Shown here: positions 10,018-21,690 of the stretch, in pieces
Layout: each line of letters starts with the position of its first letter
How positions within the stretch are numbered: the stretch's first letter is position 1
From: Campanula takesimana
Lineage: Eukaryota; Streptophyta; Magnoliopsida; Asterales; Campanulaceae
Assembly (NCBI GenBank): GCA_026119855.1
Contig: JAOWBW010000761.1
Coordinates: 434,001 to 498,000 of the forward strand
Length of the DNA: 64,000 nt
Direction of reading: 5' to 3'
Made by a program: the position numbers and the translations under genes
Notes under the pieces: generated by a model
What the model was told of the DNA's origin: nothing
The model's input: only the letters and a program-made list of their open reading frames with translations
The model's database searches: none

Positions 10018-10964
10018 GTGGTATCAGAGCCCCATTCATGTTGATTATTTCAATACATAATCATGTTGTGTGTATATGAATTGTTTGTTTATGTGCCTAG
10101 CATGAGATGAATATTGGGATTATGATATTTATGTGATCTATGCGTTTTATGTGGTTTATTGTTTGATGAACTTTAATCGCACTATTTAATCGCAATTAAA
10201 ATTATGGTGGATTTAAAATTGTTTGGGTTATCAATTTTTGATTGGATCAGAGTTTTAATAATCTAAGGATTCATGAATTGTTCATTCAAGGTTCTGATGT
10301 TCATGATGATTGGATCATCAAGAACACCAAATCCTAATTGAATCGGGAAAAACAATTTTGAGCAAAATTTTGGAACTTTAAAAATTCTGGACTTTTCAGC
10401 GTAGGTCCGACCGGACCATAGCAAGGACCCGGCCGGACCCTTGGGTCTGGAGCGGGGGTCAGGCGATTGGTTTTGGATCGAACAAAGAAAATTCTGGGTT
10501 TTTCAAGCGTGGTCCGACCGGACCAGTGTAGAGACCCGGCCGGACCATCTGGTCTGGTTGGGGGTTCGGGCAGTTGGTTTGGGTACGGATCTCAGGGTTT
10601 AATTTTTCTATTTGTTTTACTCTTGTGATTTTGAGATTGGCTCAAGGTTTGGATGGCTAATCTACGTTCATCGAGATTGTGTTTCCCAAACTTGATCGCA
10701 ATCAAAGTTTCAAAGATAAAACGAAGTTAGAATTATTAAGAGTTCGTAATTGATAAAATTGAGAAACAAAGTTCTTGATTCAAAGATTGGAGATCCATGT
10801 GGAATTTTGGATGCAATTGGCCTACGTTCATCGAGACCATCTATTAGTTTCGGCCACGTGGACTACTTTCTTGGTTTCTTGAATTAGTGCGGAATTGTGG
10901 TTGCCTTATGGCTTAGTTCGGCCGCACTTCTTGTTGTCTTGATTTGGAGATGATAACCAAAGTT
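10018..10964 (+). other. Copia B primer site and untranslated leader
   Basis: Starts with the tRNA-Met primer site GTGGTATCAGAGCC. No ORF. Two further pairs of the LTR palindrome occur: 10404 and 10426, then 10511 and 10533, each pair exactly 22 bp apart. The homologous leader of A has pairs at 49356/49378 and 49459/49481, again 22 bp apart. The leader ends at the CAAAT target of element C. Confidence 0.85.
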
Positions 10965-10969
10965 CAAAT

Positions 10970-13078
10970 TGTCACGACCCGAAAACCCGTCTCTATTTTC
11001 TTAGTAGTTAATATTTAGTTAATTATTTATTTGCTTATTTATTTATCTATTTAAATATTTATGTGTGCATTTATATCTCATAATATTTTTATGCCTAGCA
11101 TTTTAACTTGTCAATTGTGCTAGTGTAGGATTTGGGTCTTAGTTGATAAGGGGGAAATGGATTTAATTGTTCTTAGTTGGGTCTAGAGGGGGCCTAGGTG
11201 TAAATTTTAAATAATCATCCTCCTACTCCCTCCCTACTTCCCCCTCTCCCTCACCTTCTCCCTCACTCTCCAGCACATACACACACACACTCAATCTCTC
11301 TCTCTCCTCCATGGTTGAAAAGGTAAGAAAGTTCCCCTCCCTATTTCCTTCATTTTAGTCATCTTCCTCTCATCTTTTCTTAGTGCTCATTTTATGAAAT
11401 GTGTTTAGATCGTCGATAGGATCGTGTAGAGCCAAAAATATTTGAATTCCGTCTCATTCCGTAAAATTCAAGTAAGTTGCTTTTCCCCCATTTTTATGCT
11501 AAAATATTCATAACTTGTTTGTAAGATGCTTTGTGGATATATATGGTGTTTTGGTTGAGTTTAGAACTCATTTGGATTTTTGATTGATTTTTGTGATATT
11601 TTGAATGTTGGGGATTTAAATCTTGATTTGGGTTTCTAGATGTTGTCATTTAGGTCCTATTCAAGTTTATAAGTTTTTTTGGTTCATTTTTATGCTTATT
11701 GGAAGTCTTGATTTTGAGTATTTGAGAAATGGTAAGAATTTGGTTTGTTTTGGTAAGAACATTGATGAACCCAGCAGTTTTCGGCCCAGATTCCTTCCGG
11801 GCGCCTTCCTGTGGTGTTCCGGGCGACCGCCCGTGAAGTCCCAAGCGCCCGATTACTCATCATTTCTATGACCAATAGTTACTGCCGCCCGAGGGAGCCC
11901 GCCCGCCCCTGTTTAGGCGCCCGCCCGCCTCTGATTCCTGGCATTCTCTTTTGTTTGGTTTAGGCTTGATTTGTATATTGGGTATAGACTTTGGGTGTCA
12001 CTCTAATTAATCTAAATAGACATTGTGGGATACTCTAGTGTTGAAAATGATTCCTTCGTGAACAAATGTGTTATGGGATTTGATTAATTATTGTTTGGAA
12101 ATGGTTAAGCACTTTATTATGTGTGGTTGGTTTTATTTCATCTTCTTGGTGATTATTTGGTATGGTTCCCTACTTTGGAATCATGAGTTGTTTATTTAAG
12201 CTATTATTTATTACTTAGCATTTATTTGAAAGTCCAACTGGTTACTTGTGTTCGAGTCAGGCAATGGATAATGCTATAATGGCACAAGCCAAGTCCAGTA
12301 TAGCATCGCCCATTGGTCCTTCTTTCCTCATCCAGATTGGCCTTGGATGGGATGAGCTAGCTCCTTTTGTGAGTATTCTAGCTAGTCGTTTTGGGTATGA
12401 CTTTGTGTCATTTCCCCTGTCCTTTGTGACATGTTACATTGTTATGGTTCCGGTACCGGGGTTTTCTCTTCAGGTTTTATGCTACTATGAAGATGTTGAT
12501 TGGTTGATTGTTGAAGCTGCGCAGCGATCCTTTATTTGGTTCTATCAGTTGGGAAACCTTGGCTAATATCCTTTGTTATTTGTTTATTTCCGCTGCTATC
12601 TGTTAACTGCTAATTGCTATGTACTATATGTGATTTATTATTGCTTATTACATCATAGCATGTCATGTAGTTGCATTAGTAACTTATTGAGATTTATCTC
12701 ACCCCCTTTCTTTTATCTTTGTTTTTCCTTAACCCCCCCATGAGGAAAGGATTAGTACTCGCTGATCACGAGAAGGACGTCGAGTGTGGAAGTAGCTTTT
12801 GGGAAGGTTGTTTCGGTTTGCATTATTTAAATGTATAACCTTTGGGATAGTGTCACCAAACATTGACGTCTTTAAGAATTGTGTATTTTGTATTTTTGGG
12901 TATAAGCTTGTGGAGCTTATGCTAGTTGTATTTTGTTGTTGTCAAGCTTGGATTTATAAAACTTGTACTATCATCTTTTGGTATAAAATGGAATTTTTAT
13001 CTTTAGTATTTTGGAAATTGTGTGTTAAGTCGACGTCCAGTTCGCGTGCTCTTGGCCCGCGGGGTCGGGGTCGTGACA
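10970..13078 (+). mobile_element. Chromovirus C 5' LTR
   Basis: 2,109 bp, from TGTCACGACCCGAAAACCCG to ..GGTCGTGACA, with CAAAT on both sides (10965-10969 and 13079-13083), so on its own it looks like a solo LTR. Very similar to 30367-34543 minus insert G. ORFs inside (for example 12246-12566) have no recognisable domain and occur in both LTRs; they are LTR sequence, not genes. Confidence 0.92.
11797..11929. promoter_or_regulatory. GC-rich motif pairs in the C LTR
   Basis: CCGGGCG occurs at 11797 and 11819 (22 bp apart), and CCCGCCCGCC at 11898 and 11920 (22 bp apart), with inverted CGCCCG copies between. The 3' LTR keeps CCGGGCG at 31191 and 31213 (22 bp) but has lost one CCCGCCCGCC unit. 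It is embedded in an AT-rich LTR. No clear TATA box was placed. Confidence 0.75.
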
Positions 13079-13812
13079 CAAATAGTCTCATCCTCATAAT
13101 TATAGAGAAACTAATGACATATAAATATTGTGCTTAAATTAATGATGATTAATTTAGTGGCTAAACTTGATGCGTAACATGTTTATCTTGTGTGCTCATA
13201 AATGTGTTGTATGCTATATGGTGGTGAACCTTCAAGAAAGTTTTAAGTCTTTTTTGCCACGCCATGATTAAAACACTTGTAAGTACACGAGTATTTTCAT
13301 GTGGGTTCGCCAAAGCGAGGTGCATTGATTTTATTCTTGTATGAGCAAGATGAGTGAATAAGAGTTTCCTATGCGTTTAAAATGGTTGGACTTAATTAGG
13401 CGTCAAAACAGTTTTGGGCCTAGGCAAAGATGAGATTAAACATGCTTTTGAAATTGGATCACTAAGAATCATATTGGATATGATTTACAAGAAATTGTCT
13501 ACCTAATTAATTTGATTTTGAGCGGTCCACCAAAGCGGACTCAAGATTAAATTAAAGTTGGATATTAGCCTAATTTAAAAGGATCTCAGAAAAAGGATCT
13601 AAGAGTCATATGGGATATGATTGACAGGGTTGTCTACCTAATTAATTTAATTTTGAGCGGTGCACCAAAGCGTACTTGAAATCAAACTAAAGTTGGATCT
13701 TAGCCCATTTAAATTATATTATACATTGGATGTATAAGAAGGTTATATAATTTAGTGGGAGTATTTTTCGAAAATACATTATTTATTTCTTTAATGAGAT
13801 TGGTACTTGTGG
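13079..13812 (+). repeat. misplaced copy of Copia B flank inside element C
   Basis: CAAAT plus 729 bp of Copia B leader (AGTCTCATCCTCATAATTAT onward), almost identical to 34544-35277 after the C 3' LTR. Here it lies between the C 5' LTR and mid-gag, breaking at ..TGGTACTTGT/GGGTACCGCC. It replaces the C primer site, leader and gag start. Related leader sequence occurs in E (about 41030-41760, inverted) and A (49915-50560). Confidence 0.9.
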
Positions 13813-15204
13813 GTACCGCCGAACATTGGTGGAAAGGGATTAAAGCAAGTTGGGACGAGACTAATACACCGTATGCGTGGGAATTGTTTGTGCGGAAATT
13901 CAAAGAGCATTTTATTTCGGTAGTTGATCAGAACCGGAAGGAGATCGAGCTTCTCAATTTGGATCAAGGCTTGTTGTCCGTGGCTCAGTACTCGGCTAAG
14001 TTCACAGAATTAGCCAGGTACTGTGACTATCTTGTGAGGACGGAGGAGCAGAAAGCAATGAGGTTCATCCGAGGTTTGAAGACATCTATCTGGACTCAGC
14101 TTATAGCTCAGAGGATTCTGACATTCCAGGATGCCGTGGATCGTGCATACCTAATCGAGCAAGACATCGGGGAACATAAGAGGAAGACCGAGGTCGCGAA
14201 CACTGGAAAGCAAGGAAGTCATACCAAATCACAACCACATCAGCGTTCAGATAACCGAGGTAATTCGGGAGGACCATCTCAGTTTAAAGGACAACCCGCA
14301 CCAAGGAATCCGGGTACTACTCCGGGGAACCAAAATAGGGGGCTTTGCACCTATTGTCATAGGGAAGGCCATTCAGAGGACCGATGTTGGAAGAAACAGG
14401 GTAAGTGTACCAATTGTGGTCAGTTGGGGCATTTTGTAAAAGATTGCTCGAGGTTCAAAGGCCAACCATCAGGGTCAGGATCTGGTTCTTCTCAGGGCCA
14501 GAAAAGAGATGTTGCGGGAAAGCCCAAGGTCCAAGGAAGGGTATTTGCCATGAATCAACAACAAGCTACCGATGATCCTTCCGTTATTGGAGGTATTGTT
14601 TCTGTGTCTAATGTGAGCGCTCGTGCGTTAGTAGATCCAGGATCATCGCATTCTTACATATCTGTGCAATTTGCTTCTTTGCTAAATGATGCATTTGAGT
14701 CTTTACCTTATGTGCTAGAGGTGTCGAACCCTATAGGAGAATGTTTGGTGACTGATAGAGTATTTCGTGCTTGTGATGTGCTTATATGTGGTCGTGTCTT
14801 GTGTGCGGACTTGGTAGTCCTTCCGATTCAAGACTTTGATGTTATTTTAGGTATGGATTGGTTGAGCAAGTTTCATGCTTCTGTTGATTGTCGTAAGAAA
14901 GTTGTTACTTTTTCTATTCCCAATGTGCCTAAGTTTGTTTTTGAGGCTAGTCCTTTGAGTAGAAATATTCGTAAAATTTCTTATGTGAAAGCGAGAAAAT
15001 TATTACATCGTGGTTGTGAGGGTTACTTGGCTAGTGTGCTTGATACCAAGAAAGAATCACCTGGTTTGGAAAGTGTTCGGGTAGTTAGAGAATTTCCTGA
15101 TGTTTTCTCTTATGAGTATGATATGCCGCCCGATCGAGAGATAGAGTTCTGTATAGATCTTCTACCAGGTACAGCTCCGATCTCGAAAGCACCTTATAGA
15201 ATAT
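13813..15204 (+). pseudogene. Chromovirus C gag-protease, 5'-truncated
   Basis: The open frame begins at 13755, but its first 19 codons are Copia B leader; true gag starts mid-domain at 13813 (GTAEHWWKGIKASWDE). Retrotrans_gag core is at 13813-14190, followed by a Gln/Gly/Ser-rich linker. Two CCHC zinc knuckles (CTYC....GH....C at about 14347-14388; CTNC....GH....C at about 14407-14448) follow, then an aspartic protease with the ALVDPGSSHSYIS active site at about 14626-14664. The frame enters RT (..PDREIEF, ISKAPYRI) and is cut by the LTR of D at 15205; it continues at 27560. It lacks a start and matrix part, so it cannot make functional gag. Confidence 0.88.
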
Positions 15205-16595
15205 TGTTGGGTATGCCCACTTATATCTCAGTTTCAATGTAATAAGGATTGATTAGATTTGATTGATCCATCACCTAAGTTTTATTTCATGAACTTTAGA
15301 CCCACATGTAAGAAGTATTTATACTTCATTTTTTTTGGTTGTCCATTGCAATATAATAGGCTTAGGAATAGGGCTAGAAGATCAAGATTCAAGAAAATCA
15401 CATTTTGGGTTTGACCTACGCGCCATGCGCCTCTTCATTTTTGCGCCATGCGCCTTTCCAGCGCGCGCGCATAAGGTAATGCGCCTAGCTATGCTGCGCG
15501 CCCCATTGGCTCATGCGCGCCTCTTAACTCACGCGCCTCAAAGGAATGTTTTTAACACTCAGTGATTTATTGACGATTCAAACTACGCCAATGATCCAAC
15601 GGTGGTTAAATAACACGTATGCACCCGCATCTAAGGACATCTGTCCATAACGGTCATATTTGTGTTATGTGTCTAACGGCTATAAAAGGACACGTGCTCC
15701 ACTCAATGAGCGATAGCACATCCGTCCTTTCTCTGACTCACCAAGGATTTCCAACGGCTAGTTTTTGGGGCTCTACTATAACTACCCCATAACTTCAACC
15801 ATTTGAAGTTGCTAAGAATTTCAAGAATTTCTCTCTCAAGCATTTGTTGAAGATTTGAAGATTGCCTTAGTTATTTCCAGAATTCTCAAGAACATCTTCA
15901 TAACTTCATCCTTAGCCCAGATCCTCAAGCAAAAACACTTTAGTTTTCTCGTGCTCTCAATCTCAAAGATCTAAAGAGTCTTGATACTAAAATCACACAC
16001 GCACCTCTTTAAGTTTGATCACTTAGATCTTTCTTTAAGAGATACACCGGTTATTGTTTTGAATTTGTTCATTCATAGAATATTAGATCTTGAGTTTGTG
16101 TATAAGCTCAAAAGTTGTAATTTGTAACAATCACTCATTATATAAGATCTCCATTAGAAATCCAAGACTAACCATCTTGGTAGAGGACGTAGATCATTTT
16201 CGCGATCGAACCTCTCCAAATAGCTCTTGTTCATATCTTGCTATTTCTTTACAAGTTCATATCATATCTAACTACTTGCTTGTTTATTTATTGTAGATTG
16301 ATTGATTGAATTGTGTTGTGTTTGTTATATCATTTGCCTTAGTTCCTTATTTCACCTTCTTTGAGCCAAAATACTTAGAGTATGTGTGCGCCCCCTTTAT
16401 CATACTTTGCGCCTATTTTCATTACTAAATTCCGCTGTGCATTTCACTCTCTCACTTAGGAGCATATCATAACGCTTACTTGATAAAGTGCGCATTTGCA
16501 ATTGAGTTTATCAAGGGTACGAAAAGAATTTTAAAACAGCTATTCACCCCCCCTCTAGCTATTTTTCATACCCTTGTTGCCCTTTAGGACCAACA
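15205..16595 (+). mobile_element. Element D 5' LTR
   Basis: 1,391 bp. A cluster of GCGCC motifs lies at 15420-15537, TATAAAAGG at 15681, then a long AT-rich R/U5 with a few GCGCC copies (about 16388-16412). Ends ..GGACCAACA. The near identity to the 3' LTR suggests a young insertion. Confidence 0.93.
15420..15537. promoter_or_regulatory. GCGCC motif cluster in the D LTR
   Basis: The doublet GCGCCATGCGCC occurs at 15420 and again at 15443 (23 bp apart). Further GCGCC copies start at 15481, 15498, 15517 and 15533, with a GCGCGCGCGC run at about 15461. The cluster ends about 145 bp before the TATA box at 15681. It is repeated in the 3' LTR (about 26384-26502) with a few C-to-T changes. Confidence 0.8.
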
Positions 16596-16668
16596 AGTGG
16601 TATGAGAGCTAACACTTTTATAAAACACTTTTGTTTTTCAAGCTTAGCAGCTTGGGTGCCGATTCTAA

Positions 16669-19083
16669 ATGGCAAACTCAAAACCTATGGCAACTGCAAA
16701 CTACACTCACGTTCCGGTATTTGATGAAGATCATTTTGACGTGTGGAAATTCAGCATCTTAACTCATCTCAACTCAATCGATGAAAGACTTCATGACTCC
16801 GTGGTTTATGGACCTTACATTCCTATGAAATCGAATCCAAATCCGCGCACAAATGCTGTTCAACCAACCGTCAAGAAACCAAAAGAAGAATGGACTGAGG
16901 AAGAAACAAGAAGAGTTGCAAATGATGGCAAAGCAAGAAACATACTTCTAAGCACTCTAAGCACGGCTATGAAACAACAAGTCATGCATTGTGCTACTAC
17001 TAATGAGCTATGGGATGCTATTGAAGAGCATATAGAAGGAGATACTGTTTGTAAGGAGAACAAGAAATATGAAGTACAAAAGAGATTCAACAATTTCTCT
17101 CAACTCCACGGTGAAACCTTAAGACAAACTTATGAACGCTACTGTGAAATTATAAATCTATGTATTTCACTTGGCATGAAGTTTTCTAACAAAGATTTGA
17201 ATGTCAATTTTCTCCAAGCTTTTGGATCAAGATACCTATATAAATCCAGCGCTCTTGAAGACGCCGGAACTTTGGACGTTTGGACTTTAAGGAACCTCTA
17301 TGCAAATCTCAAAGTTTATGAGCTCAAACTCCAACGAATCAGTGAAACTGAAGGAAAGTCAAAATCCATAGCAATGGTGGCGCATAGAGAAGAAGTGCAT
17401 GCGCCTGCGCCGGTTCAAGAAGAGAAAAGTTCCGATCCCAAAATTTCTACCTCTGAGCTACTAGACATGGATGATGAAGACTTCGCTTTATTTGTGAAGA
17501 AATTTCAAAAGTTCAGAAAATTCTCAAGACCCGGCTCAACCAGCAAATTTCAAGGATCTACCAGCAGAGCTCCTCCAAAGTTCACAAGGAGCAGTGACTC
17601 AAAAAGAAAACAAGACCTTGTTTGTTTTAATTGCAGGAAACCAGGACACTTTGCTTCAAGCTACCCAACTCCAAAATTTGAATATATGCAGAAGAAGAGC
17701 AGCCATACTCCCAAGTTCTCTCCCAAATTCACTCGTCACAAAGGAATGGTTGCGGAAGAAGAAGCACCAGCAAATGAGCAGAACACTTGGATTGAAACAG
17801 ACTCAGATGAGAGCGATGAAGATTCCGATGATGGACTCGTTTGTTTGATGGCAAATGATGATGAAGTTGATACTTATGATTCTGATAATGAGTTCTCCAA
17901 GGATGTTCCTGATATGAATGCCTTGAATAAACCTATCAAGAAATCTGCAGGTTTTCAAGAAGAGAAAAGGAAGAAAGGACCAACCATCAGCGAGCTCGTT
18001 GAACAAGGATTTCTCACTCCGGCTCAAAGCGATGGTGGATTGTTATTCTCACGATGTGATCTAAGTGCAAGGAACAAGTTGAGAAAAAGAGCTTACATTA
18101 GACCTCAAGTTGAACCAACTGCTCCAATCTCCAAAATCAATGATGATGAAGTGATTGCTGAACAAGAAAAATTGTTCAAAAAGGCTGAAAAGGTAATCAC
18201 TAGATTTGATAGTATGAAGGAAGCTTTAGCACTATCATGTGATGAAATTTCCCAGCTTAAGACCGAGAAATCTCTACTTAAATCTGAACTCACCCTCCTT
18301 AAAGAGCAGATAAAGAGCATGACTCCTCTTACTGTTAAAAACACTTTTCTAACAGAACATAACTCACTTCTTAAAGTTCAAAACGATGAATTGGTTGCTC
18401 AAATTACTGATCTTAAAAAGATTACAAATGAGTGGTCCAATTCTCGTGTCACTATGGAGAATATATTTGAGTCCCAAAAAGTCAGTGGTGATAAAAGTGG
18501 CTTGGGATTCTCATCAACTAGTGACAACTTTAAATGTGATGTCTGTGCTGAAAGAGATAGTGAATTTACTAACCAGCAAACTTTTGAAATTCCCAAGGAA
18601 AAACATTCTAATTCAATAGGTAAAGGACAGGAAAAAGTCAAGAGACAAACATTCCATTATGTCTACCCAACGAAGCAATTTGGGAAAGCTAATGGGAAAG
18701 ATATAGCTACAGATGAATCATCCTCTAGCAAAATCCATCTTGAAACAAAGCGCGCTCCTTCTCCGAGTGCTCATTATACGCCTAGGAGCCACGCGCCTCA
18801 TCGCCGTGCGCCTCCTAGCCCTATGCGCCCTCCTAGATCAAGCGCTCCAAAATTTCAAAAGAAGGATTTTGTTAAGGCTAGTCCATCTGACCCAAAGAAG
18901 AATGCTATCCCAAAGAAAAGTAAAGAGTTTGTGAAAACTCATGTGATTGGTGGCTTTCATCATTGTTCCATTTGTGATTGTTCAGGACACAAGGCCGTGG
19001 AATGCCTTTTGCGATTCACTCCCAATGCCAAAGGACGTAAAAACCCTAAGGTCAAGCAAGAGTGGGTTGTCAAAAGTTGCTAA
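16669..19083 (+). CDS. Element D gag polyprotein
   Basis: An 804-aa frame, intact from ATG to TAA. Residues about 10-230 form a copia gag (UBN2-like) domain (DEDHFDVWKF, LWDAIEEHIEGD, then FSQLHGETLRQTYERY). A basic linker leads to a zinc knuckle at about residues 322-335 whose last ligand is changed (CFNC....H....Y instead of C). An acidic patch and a long coiled coil (about 490-590) follow. A Pro/His/Arg stretch encoded by repeated GCGCC follows, then a canonical second knuckle CSIC....H....C near residue 770. Large gag of this kind is usual for Sireviruses. The protein packages RNA in virus-like particles. The downstream pol is in another frame, 128 bp away. Confidence 0.85.
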   Translation: MANSKPMATANYTHVPVFDEDHFDVWKFSILTHLNSIDERLHDSVVYGPYIPMKSNPNPRTNAVQPTVKKPKEEWTEEETRRVANDGKARNILLSTLSTAMKQQVMHCATTNELWDAIEEHIEGDTVCKENKKYEVQKRFNNFSQLHGETLRQTYERYCEIINLCISLGMKFSNKDLNVNFLQAFGSRYLYKSSALEDAGTLDVWTLRNLYANLKVYELKLQRISETEGKSKSIAMVAHREEVHAPAPVQEEKSSDPKISTSELLDMDDEDFALFVKKFQKFRKFSRPGSTSKFQGSTSRAPPKFTRSSDSKRKQDLVCFNCRKPGHFASSYPTPKFEYMQKKSSHTPKFSPKFTRHKGMVAEEEAPANEQNTWIETDSDESDEDSDDGLVCLMANDDEVDTYDSDNEFSKDVPDMNALNKPIKKSAGFQEEKRKKGPTISELVEQGFLTPAQSDGGLLFSRCDLSARNKLRKRAYIRPQVEPTAPISKINDDEVIAEQEKLFKKAEKVITRFDSMKEALALSCDEISQLKTEKSLLKSELTLLKEQIKSMTPLTVKNTFLTEHNSLLKVQNDELVAQITDLKKITNEWSNSRVTMENIFESQKVSGDKSGLGFSSTSDNFKCDVCAERDSEFTNQQTFEIPKEKHSNSIGKGQEKVKRQTFHYVYPTKQFGKANGKDIATDESSSSKIHLETKRAPSPSAHYTPRSHAPHRRAPPSPMRPPRSSAPKFQKKDFVKASPSDPKKNAIPKKSKEFVKTHVIGGFHHCSICDCSGHKAVECLLRFTPNAKGRKNPKVKQEWVVKSC

Positions 19084-19180
19084 CCCTAGGACCCAAAAGG
19101 AATAAAGGGGACCTGCTTAAATGTCTATATTTTAGGTTTTTTGTTTCATGGCTGGATCTTCAAAAACTAGAAATTATGAA

Positions 19181-20002
19181 TAGATTCTCGATAGTGGGTG
19201 TTCAAGACACATGACTGGAGATGAATCCTTATTAGAAGATGTCCATGAAGAAAGAGGTCCCTCAGTAACATTTGGTGATAATAACAAAGGTCAAGTTGTT
19301 GCATATGGAAAGCTCAAGAAAGACAAAGTGTGCATTGAAAGAGTCTCTCTCGTCGAAGGGCTCAAGCACAATTTATTATCCATATCTCAATTCTGCGACA
19401 AAGGATTAGAATGCCATTTCACCTCAACTCAATGTCTTATCAAGAATGGAAAAACTGGAGCTATATTACTCACGGGATATCGTAAGACAAATATTTACAT
19501 TATTGATTTCCATAGTATGAACTCTAGTACTAATCTTTGTTTTGTAGCAAAAAGTGTGAACGAAAATAGTTGGCTGTGGCACAAGCACTTAAGTCACTTG
19601 AACTTCAAATATCTATCTAAACTCAACAGGAATAACCTTGTTAAAGGACTTCCTAAGGTTGCTGATCATCATGACAAGAAGTGCGCCGCGTGTCAACTTG
19701 TCAAACAACCGAAGAAATCTTTCTCCAACAAGACCAATCCTTCAACTTCTAGACGTTTGCAACTGCTTCACATTGATCTATTTGGACCAGTCACCACTGC
19801 AAGTATTCGCAAAAACAAGTATACTCTAGTTGTGGTGGATGATTATTCAAGATATACATGGGTGGAAATGATGATCTCAAAAGACGATTGTTACGACATT
19901 TTGACCACCTTATTCAGACTGCTCCAAACCGAAAAAGAAGATGACATCGTTAGTGTTCGATCCGACAAAGGAACAGAATTCAAGAACAACGGTGTTGCTT
20001 GA
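19181..20002 (+). pseudogene. Element D protease and integrase, broken
   Basis: The frame starts after a TAG at 19181-19183 where a Trp is expected just before the protease motif ILDSGCSRHMTG (Asp at 19190). The longest ATG frame is 19211-20002. It includes the GAG-pre-integrase zinc region (LWHKHLSHLN.., CAACQLVKQPK) and the first half of the integrase core (LHIDLFGPV, VVVDDYSRYTW, VRSDKGTEFKNN). A TGA at 20000-20002 ends it inside the core. The two stops are explainable by TGG-to-TAG and CGA-to-TGA transitions, the type expected from deamination of methylated cytosine. Confidence 0.82.
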
Positions 20003-21046
20003 TATTGCAACGATCATGGGATAGATCACAACTTCTCAACCGCTGGAGTTCCTCAACAAAATGGGGTTGTGGAAAGAAAGAATAGAACGTTTATTGAAGC
20101 GGGAAAGATGATGATAGCTGAAGCGAAATTGCCTAAGTACTTTTGGGAAGAAGCTATCAACACAGCATGTTTTACTCAAAATCGTTCCCTCATCAACAAA
20201 CTTCATAACAAGACTCCATATGAACTTTGGCGTGGTAAAACTCCCAACATTGCATTCTTCAAGATCTTTGGTTGCAAATGTTATATTCTCTAAAACGGAA
20301 ACGAACAAAGAGGTAAATTCGATGCCAAAGCCGACGAAGGTATTTTTGTTGGGTATGCCAAACATTCTAAAGCTTTTCGCGTTTTTAATAGATCTACATT
20401 AGTGATAGTTGAATCTGTACATGTTACATTTGATGAACATTCCCTCCTTGAGCCACATTTGGCTCCAAATGTTACTGAAGATTGTGTTGAGCTTAATGAT
20501 ACAGGTGCTCCTATTTATGTTGCGCCTACACAAGAGCAGAATCTATCAAATCAAGGAAATCCATCAACATCAGTTGCTCCAAATTCCTCATATGTCGCGC
20601 CCCATGAGTCATCAGCTGCGCCTCACTCCCATGTTGCGCCTCTTGATGCCTCTCATGCGCCTATATCTTCAGCTGCATCTGGTGTAAACCCAAGTTTCAA
20701 CTCTACACCAATTCAACCTCCAAATTTTGATGATTTAGAATCTGGTGAAGATGTACCAATTGAAGACCTTCAAGTTACTACGACTCAACCTAACTTACCT
20801 CCTGAAATTCGTGAAGTTAGAGGTCACCCAATCAATAATATCATTGGTGATCTAAACGTTGGTGTTCGTACAAGGAGAGCTACAAACTTTGATGCTTACA
20901 CTGCTTTTATCTCTCAAATTGAACCGAAGAAGGCTGATGAAGCGCTCCAAGATCCTAATTGGGTTGTTGCAATGCAAGAAAACTCAATCAATTTGAACGA
21001 TGTAAGGTTTGGACTCTTGTTCCAAGACCAAATGATCAAGGAGTGA
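20003..21046 (+). pseudogene. Element D integrase C-half and linker
   Basis: Same frame as the preceding part. It carries the integrase Glu region (GVPQQNGVVERKNRTFIEAG), a TAA at 20291-20293 (CAA expected), and then the linker before RT. Between about 20490 and 20670 the linker has at least five (Val/His/Ala)-Ala-Pro units encoded by the element's GCGCC motif. RT begins at about 20800. A 1-nt loss near 20980 shifts the frame; the frame then runs out at 21046. Confidence 0.75.
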
Positions 21047-21690
21047 TTGGTACGAAATGTGTGTTCAGAAACAAGATGGATGAGAATGGAACCATCACAA
21101 GAAACAAAGCTAGATTGGTTGCACAAGGCTATAGGCAAGAAGAAGGAATTGATTACGATGAAACGTTTGCGCCCGTAGCAAGACTTGAAGCTATCAGATT
21201 ATTTCTAGCTTACGCAGCTCACAAGGACTTCAAGCTATATCAAATGGATGTGAAGAGCGCGTTTCTTAATAGTGAACTCCAAGAACAAGTCTACGTTGCT
21301 CAACCACCTGGGTTTGAAGATTCACAATTTCCAAATCATGTGTACAAACTCCAGAAAGCTTTGTATGGACTCAAACAAGCACCAAGAGCATGGTACGATA
21401 CACTATCCAAGTTTCTCATTGAAAAAGGCTTCACTCGCGGTAAAATCGATACAACTCTTTTCATTGCCAAACATAATGGTCATAAATTACTTGTTCAAAT
21501 TTATGTTGATGATATTATATTTGGTTCTACTAATGAATTGTTGTGCAAGCGTTTTGAGAAACTAATGAAGAGCAAGTTTGAAATGAGCATGATGGGAGAA
21601 CTCACATTCTTCCTCGGGCTTCAAATCAAGCAAATGAGTGAAGGCATATTCATCAATCAATGCTACCATATTAACTCCCTCAATGATTGA
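20959..21690 (+). pseudogene. Element D reverse transcriptase, 3'-truncated
   Basis: After the frameshift near 20980 the RT_copia domain is read in this frame. It has VWTLVPRP, NKARLVAQGYRQEEGIDYDE, TFAPVARLEAIR, the QMDVKSAFLN motif and the catalytic YVDD (about 21504). It stops abruptly after GELTFFLGLQIKQMSEGIFI. No RNase H follows, whereas copia pol normally has about 130 further residues plus a connection. A deletion removed the pol C-terminus. Confidence 0.85.

Noticed and set aside
12246..12566. 106-aa ORF repeated at 31618-31938 as a conserved gene
   Set aside because: Both copies are the same segment of the C LTRs; conservation reflects LTR identity and no domain is recognisable.
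13755..13812. ATG at 13755 as the true gag start of element C
   Set aside because: The first 19 codons are Copia B leader sequence, also present at 35220-35277 outside C.
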